From assembly GCA_903813345.2 (NCBI GenBank), contig CAIIXF020000009.1:8982030-9046029 (forward strand): a DNA stretch of 64,000 nt. Reading direction: 5' to 3'. The position numbers were made by a program, and so were the translations under genes. Origin of the DNA: Owenia fusiformis (lineage: Eukaryota; Annelida; Polychaeta; Sabellida; Oweniidae). Below, piece after piece: positions 9,715 through 20,258 of this stretch; the stretch's first letter is position 1, and each line of letters opens with the position of its first letter. The notes under the pieces were generated by a model that saw only the letters and a program-made list of their open reading frames with translations, made no database searches and was not told where the DNA came from.

Positions 9715-10225
9715 AGCGATGTCACAAAATACATAGAGGTAGTCCAGGTTGGGATCGTTTGAATGGGAGGGTAACATGATTTCCATCAGACCTTTTTCCA
9801 TTGCCCCATCAACTTAAAATAGCTTGGGGGTTGAACCATAAAATTGCCGGGAAAATTCCAGGGATACAGCTTGGCCGAATCCTTACTGCTCAAAAACAGG
9901 AGCATTTCAGTCATAATGAACCTTGTCTTTCGTTGGTAATAATGTCTTTTTCAAAGGGACAGTCACATTTTAATATCGACGACGCCTCAACTTAAATCAT
10001 GTGACTTATAAAACATGGCATAAAATAATAGTCTTGTTTTGAACACCAGGGGTTTGCCGAATGTGGGCAACGTCACCATAGATTAACACATTCAACAACT
10101 AGAACGTACGCATGTATCTAAGAATTTACATTGTTTGGCATACATTAAACAGATTGTTTCATTTTGAATAATTAGAACTGACTTTCTAGGATATTATGTA
10201 CTAACATTTCTATTTTCTTCATTTC
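9715..10225. other. No feature recognised
   Basis: Single-copy AT-rich DNA. It ends at a consensus acceptor 'ttttcttcatttcag' (10215-10229) that leads into the segment interrupted by the LINE. Confidence 0.4.
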
Positions 10226-10264
10226 AGAAGCACCTTATCCCGAAGCAACATAACTCAACTACAT

Positions 10265-10273
10265 GATGGCGAA
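10265..10273 (+). repeat. Target-site duplication of the LINE, left copy (right copy 13379-13387)
   Basis: The nine bases 'gatggcgaa' occur at 10265-10273 and again at 13379-13387, exactly flanking the element. Removing the element and one copy rejoins 'ctacatgatggcgaacatg' in a segment that follows a splice acceptor at 10229. Confidence 0.85.
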
Positions 10274-13257
10274 TGGGAAATTACCGTGACTTCATTGTAA
10301 ATGATGATCCACGCTTTATAAATTTAAATGAAGTTTTATACCAACCTGATGATTTCGACACGGAAAGACAATCAAAGGACAAAACAAGTAATAATTTTGG
10401 TGTATCCTTATCTGAGTTATGTTGTACTTTCAACATACATACATTAAATGGTCGTATCAAACCTGATGCATTAGGTGAATATACCTGTTACACGGGAAAT
10501 GGATGCTCAGCTGTAGATCTAGCAATTGTCAGTACTTGTCTTTACAATATAACTTCCATATTTGAAGTGCTTCCACTACCTCTATCTGACCACTTACCTA
10601 TAACTGCAACTCTTAAAAGTATGCCTAAGCATACTACCACAAATCCAGTGGAAAATGATATTGGTCGACCACGGGTGAAATTAAAATGGAATAACCAGAA
10701 AGCTGCTGATTATTTACTTAAACTTGAACAAGAATGTAACAATGACAGTGAGCATTTTATTGACCTAAATGTGCAACTAAATAGTAACAATGTAAATGGA
10801 GCAGTAAGTGCATTAACAAAGATTATTCACAGTGCTGGCTCTGAAATGTTAAAGACAACTAAAAAACCCAAATTTGATAAAACAGTGAAAAATGAGTGGT
10901 GGAATGATAGTTGTGAAATCCTCAAAAAGAGGAAAAATCATTTGCTAAATATATTCAGACAATCAAATAATGTGGATGATTTTCACTTATATAATCAATG
11001 TAAAAAAGGATTTAAAGCGCTGTGTCAAAAATGTAAACTTAATTTAAAAATCAAAAACAGCTCAGAATTACAAGATGCAGCTAAAGACAATAATCATCTT
11101 TGGAGTTATGTAAAAACTAATTTAGGGTCAAAGCCGCAATGTGGTAATATCTCCTCAAATGAGTGGTATGATTATTTTAGAGTACTTTTAAATGACAATA
11201 AAAACCAAATTGATCATGATTTTGAACAACATGTACATAATACTTTAATTGAACATGATAATTCATGTATGGAATGTCTTAACAACTATGGATCCATAAA
11301 TAATGATATTGAACTCAGTGAAATATCAAATGTTATTAAAAATATGAAAAGTGGTAAGTCTCCAGGACCAAGTGGTATTACAATTGAATTTCTTAAAGCA
11401 GCACCTGATATATTATTTCCAATTTTCCTTAAGCTATTTCAAACAATCATGAATTCAGGCATTTTTCCTGATCAGTGGACTTTAGCAATTATTTATGCAT
11501 TGTTTAAAAAGGGAGATATAAATGTTCCAAATAACTACAGGGGTATATCACTCTTAGACACCATGGGAAAGATATTCACAAAAATAACTAGCAATAGGTA
11601 CATCACTCATATGAAAGAACGGGGACAGTGGTTTGAACAACAAGGAGGTTACAAAGAAAAATATGCAACAGCAGATAATATTTTTGTTTTACAATCATTA
11701 ATTCAAAAGTATGTATCAAAGAAGAAAGGACGTTTATACTGTCTATTTGTTGATTTTTCGAAAGCGTATGATTGTATCCAGCACGATATTTTATGGTATG
11801 TTTTAATAAAAAATGGGTTTCATGGAAAAAGTCTGAAAGTTCTCAGACACATGTACAGTCAATTACAATCATGTGTTATGACAGAAAATTTTGATCTGAC
11901 TGAAAATTTTGATTGTTCTATTGGCTGTCGGCAGGGCTGTATGCTCAGTCCGACAGCATTTGTCATATTTCTAAATGAATATATAAAAATGTGTCAAAAC
12001 TTAGAAGGCATTTTTGTAGATGAGAGTTTGCCAAATATTTCTGTAATGCTCTATGCAGATGACCTTGTTCATGTAGCTGACACTGTACCTAGGTTACAGA
12101 GACAATTAAATTGTCTATCAAGGTTTTGTAAACAGTATGGAATGAAAGTAAATATGTCGAAAACAAAAATAATGGTATTTAGAAGAGGAGGTTACCTTAA
12201 AGAAACTGAAAAATGGTATTTTAACAATGAAAGAGTAGAAACAATCAATGGTTACAAATATTTAGGTATCATGTTTACACCAAAGTTAAAGTGGTCTGGT
12301 GCAACGGAATTGCTTGCTGCTCAAGCTAGAAAATCATGTAATATGCTTAAGGTAATGTTCAAAAAATGTTCAACTATTGAGCCAAGTGTTGCATTCAAAC
12401 TTTTTGACAGTATGGTAACACCAATTTTGCTGTATGGGTCAGAAATTTGGGGCTATTATAATGTAAACTCAATTGAAAAGGTCCAAATAAATTTTTGTAA
12501 ATTTTTATTGAAGTTAAGGGATAATACTCCAAATGCCACAGTACTAGGTGAAGTAGGGAGATACCCTATGGAAATACTTTATAAAGCAAGATGTATCAAA
12601 TTTTGGTTAAAAATTATAATGATGCAAGATACAAGATATCCTAAGCGTGTTTACAGTATGCTATATAATCTAGATGGAGCAGGCAGAGTAACCTGGGCAA
12701 CAAAAATTAAAGAGGTATTGAACAATCTAGGTTTTGGATATGTGTGGTTAGCTCAAGGAGTTGGAAATGAAAATTTATTTTTGTTACATTTTAAGCAAAG
12801 ATTAAAAGACTGTGCATATCAAAATTGGTTAACCAGCACACAAAACTCAGCAAAGCTCCAGCATTATTGTATTTATAAGACTAAGTTAGAATGTGAAAAA
12901 TATTTATCTTGTATTAAACATTGTAAGCATAGAAAAGCATTAACACAATTTAGATGTGGAGGTCATAACCTGCAAATTGAGGTAGGACGATGGGAAAATA
13001 TTCCAAGAGAGCTACGTCTTTGTAAATACTGTTTAACAAATGATAAAAACATTGTAGAAGATGAATTCCATTTTATCATAGAATGCCCATTGTATGAGTT
13101 TTTAAGGAATAACTACCTATCAACTCTTGTTCATTATAATATAAATGAATTTTATAAATTAATGTCATCAAACAATGAAGAAATAATTTGTAGTTTTGCA
13201 TGTTTTCTTTATCATAGTTTCAAATTAAGATCATTATTTCTATCAGATCTTGAATAA
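10273..13257 (+). CDS. LINE ORF2: partial endonuclease, reverse transcriptase, C-terminal zinc motif
   Basis: The frame is 994 codons without interruption. Residues 1-115 are the end of an apurinic-type endonuclease (SDHLPI at 105-110). Residues about 340-690 are a reverse transcriptase with GKSPGPSGI, NYRGISLL, FVDFSKAYD at 492-500 and catalytic YADD at 594-597. Near the C terminus is a Cys-His motif, C917-x2-C920...H933-x4-C938, after the RCGGHNLQIEVGRW block common in this kind of LINE. The apparent start codon is an artefact: its A is the last base of the target duplication and TG the first bases of the element. The true ORF2 began further upstream in the parent. It copies RNA into DNA at a nick; this copy lacks the nicking domain's core. 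The clade was not assigned. Confidence 0.92.
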   Translation: MGNYRDFIVNDDPRFINLNEVLYQPDDFDTERQSKDKTSNNFGVSLSELCCTFNIHTLNGRIKPDALGEYTCYTGNGCSAVDLAIVSTCLYNITSIFEVLPLPLSDHLPITATLKSMPKHTTTNPVENDIGRPRVKLKWNNQKAADYLLKLEQECNNDSEHFIDLNVQLNSNNVNGAVSALTKIIHSAGSEMLKTTKKPKFDKTVKNEWWNDSCEILKKRKNHLLNIFRQSNNVDDFHLYNQCKKGFKALCQKCKLNLKIKNSSELQDAAKDNNHLWSYVKTNLGSKPQCGNISSNEWYDYFRVLLNDNKNQIDHDFEQHVHNTLIEHDNSCMECLNNYGSINNDIELSEISNVIKNMKSGKSPGPSGITIEFLKAAPDILFPIFLKLFQTIMNSGIFPDQWTLAIIYALFKKGDINVPNNYRGISLLDTMGKIFTKITSNRYITHMKERGQWFEQQGGYKEKYATADNIFVLQSLIQKYVSKKKGRLYCLFVDFSKAYDCIQHDILWYVLIKNGFHGKSLKVLRHMYSQLQSCVMTENFDLTENFDCSIGCRQGCMLSPTAFVIFLNEYIKMCQNLEGIFVDESLPNISVMLYADDLVHVADTVPRLQRQLNCLSRFCKQYGMKVNMSKTKIMVFRRGGYLKETEKWYFNNERVETINGYKYLGIMFTPKLKWSGATELLAAQARKSCNMLKVMFKKCSTIEPSVAFKLFDSMVTPILLYGSEIWGYYNVNSIEKVQINFCKFLLKLRDNTPNATVLGEVGRYPMEILYKARCIKFWLKIIMMQDTRYPKRVYSMLYNLDGAGRVTWATKIKEVLNNLGFGYVWLAQGVGNENLFLLHFKQRLKDCAYQNWLTSTQNSAKLQHYCIYKTKLECEKYLSCIKHCKHRKALTQFRCGGHNLQIEVGRWENIPRELRLCKYCLTNDKNIVEDEFHFIIECPLYEFLRNNYLSTLVHYNINEFYKLMSSNNEEIICSFACFLYHSFKLRSLFLSDLE

Positions 13258-13378
13258 TCATAAAAGTAAGTAATATTCATGATGCCATCTATAATATGTG
13301 TACTGTATACTAACTAAAATGTATATGGGCCTAAGGCCTTAAATATATGAAATAAATACTATACTATACTACTATAAA
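10274..13378 (+). mobile_element. 5'-truncated non-LTR retrotransposon (LINE)
   Basis: A 3.1-kb insertion is flanked by a 9-bp target duplication. It begins inside the endonuclease domain and ends with a short 3' untranslated region, a palindromic 'gggcctaaggcctt', AATAAA and an (actat)n tail, then the duplication. Truncation at the 5' end with a simple-repeat tail is the usual product of target-primed reverse transcription. The frame has no stop, so the insertion is young, but without a full endonuclease it cannot be autonomous. Confidence 0.9.
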
Positions 13379-13389
13379 GATGGCGAACA

Positions 13390-13850
13390 TGATATTTACA
13401 GTCACCCTTTTAGCGACAATATGGGCCTATTTTATTAAGGTTATCAGGGAGAGATTAAGAACAGGAGTGGACACATATTCCGTTTGAATGAATTAAAAAA
13501 AGAGGATATGTCGTTATTGACACTGACATATTGATATTGCTAATTAACATAAAAATAAAAAATATTTTTATTGATTTAAGCATATGTGTTTTGTTCTTAC
13601 AAGATAATTCAAAGAAAAAAGGTAACATTATTTTGTCATTCATAAAAAAGAACAGTAGAGTTTTAATTGAATGTTGAAGTTGTGTAGACTGGAATAAGGG
13701 ATTGTTTTCAGTAATTATTTTCAGTGTGTACGTACTAAATGTACAAAGGTAAAATTTGACTAAATTGTTATTAACATAAACTTAAAATGACTGTGTCAGG
13801 GCATTCATCATTGTCATCACCTGACATTTGTTAGAGACGCAGTCCGTCGA
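13390..13850. other. No feature recognised
   Basis: AT-rich flank of the LINE with no strong coding frame. Confidence 0.45.
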
Positions 13851-13855
13851 ACACC

Positions 13856-14610
13856 AACAGCCAAACACTGTCCAAAAAGTTGACAACATTATCGGTATGT
13901 CACCACTTTTGGTGGTGGTGACTTAGATAAAAAAACCTGTAAAGACATGAGTAAAGTTTTACTGTATATTTGAAACAATTTATTGATATGTATAACATTT
14001 CACTCTTATATGATATTCGTTTTACATTTGTTAAAATTTCAAATTTCAGTCTGTTTGCTCAAAATTCGCACTTCTCCTTGTGTATCTGAACTATAGAAGA
14101 AATGAATAACCCTACTTCATCAGCATCGATGTCAACGCCGTCAATGAAAGTTGTGATCAGACAGTTTGACTTAGGACAAAACGTGAAGTTATGTTATGTT
14201 ATATTTATTTTCATATTATAATTATTACAATTTGGATAACAAGTCTAATATCAGAAAAAAGAATGGTATTTATGGAGAGCTGACAAAACCGAGATATTCC
14301 CAAAAAGGGATCTGCCTTTACAGCGAGGATGTTTATAAACCATACATTTTGGTGCAAGCTGAAACAGTGTAAGGATATCATTATCACTTGGATCAAAGAC
14401 AAAACCTTTGATAGGCAATATATTCAAACTTGCGGAATTTTCCATCCAAAGAATACTTGACACAGAAACTATTAGCAACCTTGTTACCTCAATGACGTCA
14501 TTGGATTCAATCCTCCATTCAATGTTGTTTTTGGCTTTGCAATTCCATAATTGTATTTCATAAAATATAAAAGGAAACAAAAAAAGAAATATGTTGACAC
14601 TATCTAGGCT
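13856..14610 (+). repeat. Segmental duplicate C, copy 1 (copy 2 at 23446-24330)
   Basis: From 'caaacactgtccaaaaag' onward the two regions align for about 750 bp, including the leader, an ATG-led frame of about 100 codons, its 3' side with the word 'gtcattggattcaatcct', and a second ATG (MLTLSRL). Copy 2 keeps the first frame intact; copy 1 keeps the longer second frame. Confidence 0.9.
14102..14460 (+). pseudogene. Disrupted copy of the 101-residue frame found at 23699
   Basis: Starts MNNPTSSASMSTPS, like MNYPTTSASLSMPS in the other copy. After the QNVK codons about 55 bp of extra AT-rich DNA (about 14190-14250) interrupt it, and one A is missing from the following A run, so the FRKKEWYLWRADK block is out of frame. 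The extra DNA starts with GT and ends with AG, but splicing it out would not restore the frame. Confidence 0.65.
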
Positions 14611-16230
14611 ATTATTTGGGGAGATAGACGGGACTGTTCACAAAGAGAAGTGGACATTATCTCAAGCTTGTATCATTAAAACCTGTTTCGAAAAGATGGG
14701 AGATGAGTTATTACATGATTTTGATATAGAGGACTATAGCATTGAGAGTCCTACAAAAGATGAAATTGTATTACATGCCTATCTCTTTTGCTAAGGAAAG
14801 AGATTCAACTCTTCCATTTCTCGTTGAATGTTTCAGAATTGATCATTAAAGATTATTTAAATGCACTAAGTATTGAATGTTTTCAATTTTTCATAATAGG
14901 TTAGTGGATGAATATATGATAACATAGTTGTTTAAGGATGCAGTACCAGGTCAGCGTAGAAAAAGTTCCAGACATTAGATTTTGCTCATATTTTTTACAA
15001 TGTATCACTATGATGTTATCATCATCCAAGTGCAATACGAAGAGGATTGACCGTCTGGTAATTACAAAATAAAAACATTATTTTACCCACCCAAAATGAA
15101 TCTTTTTACTTTTTTGAGTTTTCAATAGAGCTGGCACCTTTCGAACCCTGGTTTTCGTATCCACTAATTGCGACTCAAGAACAAGTTTTCCCATAAAAGT
15201 GAAAGGGATAAAATATGCTTGATAAAATGTTTGCAATTTAATTCTTTTCTGGAAAAACCATTATCGAAATAAACTATAATTTTTGATTAAGACTAAATGC
15301 GAAAATGACGTTCTTGGGAGCTAGCTTTCTCAAACCGGAAGTCAAACCTGCGCAAACAGACGTGAAAACCGACCCGGTACTGCATCCTTAAGTATTAAAT
15401 TGATTTGTTAACCTTCTAGTTCTTCAACATTGAAACAGAGGAGTGCATATCAAGTGGGGGTGAAATAAGTGAGGAGGAGGACACAGGGGCAGACGAGATT
15501 TGTTCAGGGGAAGATGTAAGTCTTATTTAGCATTTGAAAAAAGAAGAGACTGTAGCAAAAGTAGAATTGTAAAGCGTAATTATCTGAGTAATTAAAACTC
15601 ATGGCTCATTCTAATTTCAGATTGGAGACGATTGCTGTGTATTTCAGCCCTGGCAAACCATTGTGGCTAGTATTGACAATAGTTGCATTTACAGAGAAGT
15701 AAGGGAACCTCAATTATTCATAATATACTAAAATGATCCAGTTATATCATTTTCTACTCTGAAATCACTAGATATGAAAATGCAGGTTTCTTTTTGGTAG
15801 TATTTTCATTGATCAGTTTTTTTGTTTTTTATTAAGATATATTTATTGCTTCATAAAAAGATCATAATAAAATCCCTTCATTGATCAGTGATTGTTTATT
15901 TCGGGTTCTAGAAATTTGAGAACATATTAATGGTATCTTATATATTTTTCACCCCATTGTTCATGTTGTTAATGTATGTATGTTACATGTTGTATGTATA
16001 TATGTTTTCATATAATTCCATTTTATATCCAGGACTGGTGCTTCATTTCAGATAGTACTGTCGCACAATGTACAAGCGATGGTGTAGAATTGTTTAATAA
16101 CAGTGACATTATAACTTTTGACAAAAATAATAGTGGACATTTAGTGGGTCTGCAAATGTTTACTTTCCTCAAAAATTATGAATTAGGGGTACAGACATAC
16201 TATCATGAAACAGAATTAAAAAAGTTACAG
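14591..16230 (+). CDS. Unknown multi-exon gene, at least three phase-0 internal exons
   Basis: Three consecutive segments have correct splice sites at both ends and whole codons: 15420-15515 (32 codons; ctag|TTC...GAT|gtaagt), 15621-15698 (26 codons; tttcag|ATT...GAA|gtaagg) and 16033-16230 (66 codons; atccag|GAC...CAG|gttaaa). The joined product stays open and includes a Glu-rich segment (GGEISEEEDTGADE), a Cys-rich part (DDCCVFQPW) and DWCFISDSTVAQCTSDGVEL. A probable first exon starts at ATG 14591 (MLTLSRLLFGEIDGTV...) and could end at 14767 before 'gtatta', a weak donor, also phase 0; otherwise it stops after 67 codons. If the last donor is not used, the third exon reads on to a stop at 16318-16320. 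I recognise no family. Three in-phase exons by chance are unlikely. Confidence 0.5.
14800..15415. other. Probable intron of the 14.6-16.2 kb gene
   Basis: Non-coding and AT-rich. It contains 'tttctcaaaccggaagtcaaa' (about 15333-15353), which recurs inverted at about 36652-36672 as 'gacttccggtttgagaat', and ends in a pyrimidine-rich acceptor before 15420. Confidence 0.35.
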
Positions 16231-16344
16231 GTTAAATTCATAGTCAGGATGATTCTTCTATGGGCTCTGAGCATTCTTGATCATAATCTGTATAAGCTTT
16301 TCAAAAAATATGCCAATTAGGGTATTTATAAGGGATAGCAATTG

Positions 16345-16440
16345 TGCACATATTGAAAAAGAAGCTTCAGGCTGCTAATTTGTAGATTCACATGAAATAT
16401 ATATTAAATGGGAAAAATGTAGGACTTCTCACTTGATAGG
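16345..16440 (+). repeat. Module M, diverged copy
   Basis: The stretch 'gattcacatgaaatatatat...gggaaaaatgtaggacttct' matches a module present in several copies at 49.9-52.8 kb ('gatttacatgaaatatttattaactgggaaaaat...'). It links the 3' side of the gene at 14.6-16.2 kb with the array inside the large TRMT10A intron. Confidence 0.65.
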
Positions 16441-16502
16441 ATGATTTTTGGCCCATTTGGATATAAGTTCTCCCATAATGCAGCAGTTTGAAAATGTGAA
16501 CC

Positions 16503-16785
16503 TCTGTCTAAAGAACGAGGTACAATGACATACTTGATGAAATGTTGAAATACGGGATTGCTCGACCTTCCAAAAGTCCTTGAGCCTCAACAGTGGTGAT
16601 GATGCAAAAGAAAGACGGAACCTTTACCGACGATAGATGACACTTTAGACTCATTAGGAAGATGCACATGATTCAGTGTCCTTGATTTATCTTCTGGATT
16701 TTGGCAGATATCACTTGACAGTGTCTATTTTGGCAAATGCACCAGCCACATTTTAACGTTTGATGGAGCGTATTCTTGGTATACA
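16503..16785 (+). pseudogene. Ty3/gypsy reverse transcriptase fragment
   Basis: Across three frames this reads GIARPSKSP.AS.VVMMQKKDGTF, then TIDDTLDSLGRCT.FSVLDLSSGFWQI, then APATF.RLMERILG. These are the N-terminal blocks of a gypsy-type reverse transcriptase, ending before the catalytic YxDD. Several stops and frameshifts and an abrupt junction at about 16787 show an old deleted copy. Confidence 0.85.
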
Positions 16786-16789
16786 TCAA

Positions 16790-17270
16790 GTAAGAATTAA
16801 TGAAACAATTCCATCTAACACATCTGTTACTTCACATAACCATGGATCTACCATTTACATACTCCCATGGTTAATCACAACTACAGTGGTACCACTCCTT
16901 ACAGTGATATTGCACCTCCATCCATTGCTACTCCATCAATGGATCGCTATGGCATGGTATCAGCAACACAGTGTACAGAAAATGTTGAACCTAATGTAGC
17001 AGAGCAAGCAAGAATGTTCCCTACACCAGTTACATTTCATGGAGGTCCACCAAATGCGTTTAATCCTTATTTGGCACAACCTTGTGTTTCTCCTTATTGG
17101 TCACATTATTCTACTCTTCTACCTCCTGTTCCTACAGTGGTGGTACTGGGAAATGGTTAGAATTTCAAATCCAATTTGAAACCTATGCTGAAATGTGCAG
17201 GTTGTCTGATGACATTAAGGTGGGCCGTGCCAGTGAAAGAAAAAGTTATGCTTCACTATTCAAACGAGGG
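16790..17270 (+). pseudogene. Gypsy gag fragment
   Basis: A Pro-rich segment (VTFHGGPPNAFNPYLAQP) is followed after a one-base frame change at about 17140 by YSGGTGKWLEFQIQFETYAE and MCRLSDDIK. In gypsy gag proteins a 'F.G...W.(D/E)(Y/F).(V/I)QFE..AE......D..K' block begins the capsid region. It ends 3 bp before an LTR start. Confidence 0.6.
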
Positions 17271-17272
17271 CC

Positions 17273-17806
17273 TGTTATCCTTTGAAGGTGCTAGATTATG
17301 ATATATTACTTGTGTTATTGTATGTAGCATGTTATATAATCTTATATGTAACTTTGATGTAAGTCTGCATCTTTAACTTGGTTTCAAACCCTAATGCCTT
17401 CATTGGCTAAGCTTAAGGCTGAGGCTATATTTAACACAGCCTAGAATATGATATAAGTACAGATGATAGGGTTTTGGTGGTTGGTTCTGTACAAAGTATT
17501 GGTGCTGTAAAAAGAGTTGGTTTTGTGAATAGAGATTGAAGCCAAGTAACTGAAACAGACTATTGAATGAAAGTGATGGAAGAAATATTCTTATACAATA
17601 TACTTGGATTGAACAGAATAACTGACTTGTTATGTTACACTTGATGTAAAGGAGTTTGATCTGATGAACATTGAACATTGTAAATATTAAATACCAACAG
17701 CTGAACTAAAGGACAATTCCACAAAAAAGTAATAGCACTTCAGCAATTAATAAGTCACATTACAGAACCCATAAACAATAAAACAACAAAGCCAAGATTG
17801 GTTTCA
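17273..17806 (+). mobile_element. LTR, family 2, copy 1
   Basis: 534 bp from TGTTATCC to GGTTTCA, repeated at 36691-37233. Both copies are followed by 'c' and 'tggtgccgtt', a plausible primer-binding site that resembles that of the family 1 LTRs. TG...CA ends and the shared downstream site support LTR identity. No matching 3' LTR or polypurine tract was found. Confidence 0.75.
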
Positions 17807-18073
17807 CTGGTGCCGTTGCCAGGATACCCAATCCTAAACATTATTCTCTTTATTTATCCAACAGCTCCTCGGTTAACAACGCATCTGGGCTCTGGGTTTC
17901 AAGAGTATTTACTGACAACTCTCATTGTTTGAGGCGATGATGGTGTTGACCACATTGCTCATTAAATTGCAGAAATTGTTCCTCGTTTGTTTATTCTCCA
18001 AATTTTCTCATTTAATAAACAGCAATAGTACTTAGAAGAAACTAGTATCAACACAATGATTGAATTGACGAAA

Positions 18074-18404
18074 CATACCATCAAAGTATGATCACAGGAA
18101 GCGTCACCAAATTCAGTAATATATCCTCTCATGATTCCGCATTATTCCTCGCACCATGAGACAACCTCAACAACTCCATACTTCTTAACATTATTATCAT
18201 AAATGAACTGTGAACTGACATATATTAAAAATGTCCCTTGGCCTGGACTCTTGTATTGAGTGTATGCCTGAGAGATAAACCCCTTAACACCCCTACAATC
18301 AAACTTCAAATTTCCTGCGTCTGTTTAAATATAATTATTTTCTAAGAATTCTGAAGGCATCACTAATATATTTCACAACGTTGATGCAATCTAAATTTAT
18401 ACAA
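18074..18404 (+). repeat. Dispersed repeat D, copy 1 (copy 2 at 47030-47368)
   Basis: About 330 bp from 'acataccatcaaagtatgat' to 'tttatacaagtta' are nearly identical at 47030-47368. Here it lies 270 bp after the family 2 LTR; there it follows a gag zinc-knuckle fragment, so it is probably internal sequence of a gypsy element. Confidence 0.9.
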
Positions 18405-18965
18405 GTTAATTGGCTCTTATAGCAACAAAATCTTAACTGCTGAAATTCAGCTTTAACTTTCAACCATCAGGTATTTCTTTTCTCTCATATATGTTCAATT
18501 ATAAGTATAAATGCATAAATTATGAGTATAATGACATCAAAAGTTACATAAATAAAAAACAATTTAATTCTCTAAATCTCAGTATTACATTTTCTAAGCG
18601 CATTTAGATGACAGACCGTGGTGATGGGTAAATGCTCTCCAAAATAAGCTATAGATTCCATTCATTTCTTGTTGTAAGTACTTCTTACAATATTATTTTA
18701 CTCGTCCTTCGATACCCGCCAGTAAAACTCGTTTAACTCCTTAAATACCCTTGTGATATACACCATATCAATTAATCGCATTATTCTCGATGGGGAGAAA
18801 TAAGTGGATCTTAAAAAAATTAATGGTTTTACTAAAAGCGGTAATCTAAGTGGCCTAATATGCCGACATTTGTAGTACTGTGCTCCATATTTCTTGTGTT
18901 GACTTTTTATTCTAAAGAAAAAATTGCTCTCCTTGATTTTTCTAAAAGATGTTTCGTGTTTGTTT
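18405..18965. other. No feature recognised
   Basis: AT-rich spacer between repeat D and repeat A. Nothing supported. Confidence 0.4.
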
Positions 18966-18969
18966 ATCT

Positions 18970-20236
18970 GATTTGTCGTCTGTTGTCTATCTCGTATAAT
19001 GCTACATCTCTGGCGTCGTTTTACTCGTGTCTCTTCTCAGTTGACATACAACATTATATCCTGGTGTTGATTGAGGAGTTTAAACCTTATATTTCTAGAG
19101 TCTATATTGGGCTGGAGGGAGATATGAAATTGGAACATCTCTGGCATCAACGATTGTACTCTGATGTAATTAGTGGCCAGGTGTATCGGTTCGCCAGATG
19201 TTCCCTTCATTTCAACTGCTGGCCCCTCTTCTCTCTCCAGCGCATACATCATTCGGGACTTCCTCTCCTGTGCTGCAGGGACTGGCCGGTGTGAATTCTG
19301 GGAGCATGTCTGGGTGGCTGCAATTTACCTAGATATTTGTTTTTTTATTAATCTAAATTTCTTGATTTTAAAGAAAAAATTTATAACATATGAATACATA
19401 TATATATTAGCAAAAATACATACAATACAAGTACAGGAATACATTTAATTTTACTTCTTATAGAATATTACAAATCAGCTTTAACATATTAAAATCTATA
19501 TTGAATTTATTTAGTAAAAATACACTATTGCAAGACAAAAGGTCTGATGAAACTTGTAGCCTTAAGTTAATTTAAATTGTTGTTTAACCAAACCATATCA
19601 CCAAGTGAGTATCTTGATGATTCAATCTTATCTTTGTAATCTACCTAGATACAATACGCTGTGTAATAAATCGTTTAAGTCGTCACCTCTTCACAGCAAG
19701 TGGATAAATGTTTATCCACTAATTATCTATAAACCTAGTATTTAACAGCTAATCTACTTGCCTTCTTTGACGCAAGCATATTTTCCACTAATTATTCGTA
19801 CATTAAGGATTTAAATGAACAAACATATACATTAGTTTATGTTCAACCATATTCATGTTCTGTATTGTTGACTTATTAATTGTTCTATAAGTGTTGACAA
19901 TCTCTGTTATTGTTCTTGCAATCCGTTGTTGCTTCTCTGACAAAATATCTTGGCATAGCCAATCGTAACAAGAACATCAGCCATGTTGTCATCGGTAACG
20001 GCTGGCTATGGTTCAGTGTTACACTGAGACCTAACCTGTCCATTACACTGGACGTCTTTTTAACTGTTTGTTTAATTTTAATACTGTCTACCCTTCTCTG
20101 GGATTTTCTCATTCCTAGACAAGAGTGCCTTCCTTTGAGTTTTGGACTGAAGGTATTCCCCATAAGTTCCTTTAATACACTCCACTATTCCCTGAGTGTG
20201 ATTATTGTTATTGGTGGTTTTTACATCCTCTTGTCC
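18970..20236 (+). repeat. Dispersed repeat A, copy 2 (full)
   Basis: About 1.27 kb aligned end to end with 37648-38911; the last 400 bp also align with 1690-2152. The 5' 400 bp have a locally higher GC content and open frames on both strands, but the frames do not hold when the copies are compared. Identity of the family is unknown. Confidence 0.9.
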
Positions 20237-20258
20237 ACAGAAATAGTTTTACTCCACT

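Larger units (their letters stand above)
10230..13488 (+). pseudogene. Exon-like segment split by the LINE
   Basis: A consensus acceptor ends at 10229. If the LINE and one 9-bp duplicate are removed, the sequence 10230-10273 joins 13388 onward. In the joined segment one frame stays open for about 31 codons from the acceptor to a stop near 13436, and another frame starts at an ATG at the junction and runs 35 codons to 13488. Neither product is recognised. The position next to a splice acceptor suggests the LINE entered a transcribed region, but the evidence is weak. Confidence 0.25.

Noticed and set aside
18860-19448. 144-codon and overlapping frames in repeat A
   Set aside because: The frames on both strands are not preserved across the copies and carry no motif; the segment is a dispersed repeat.
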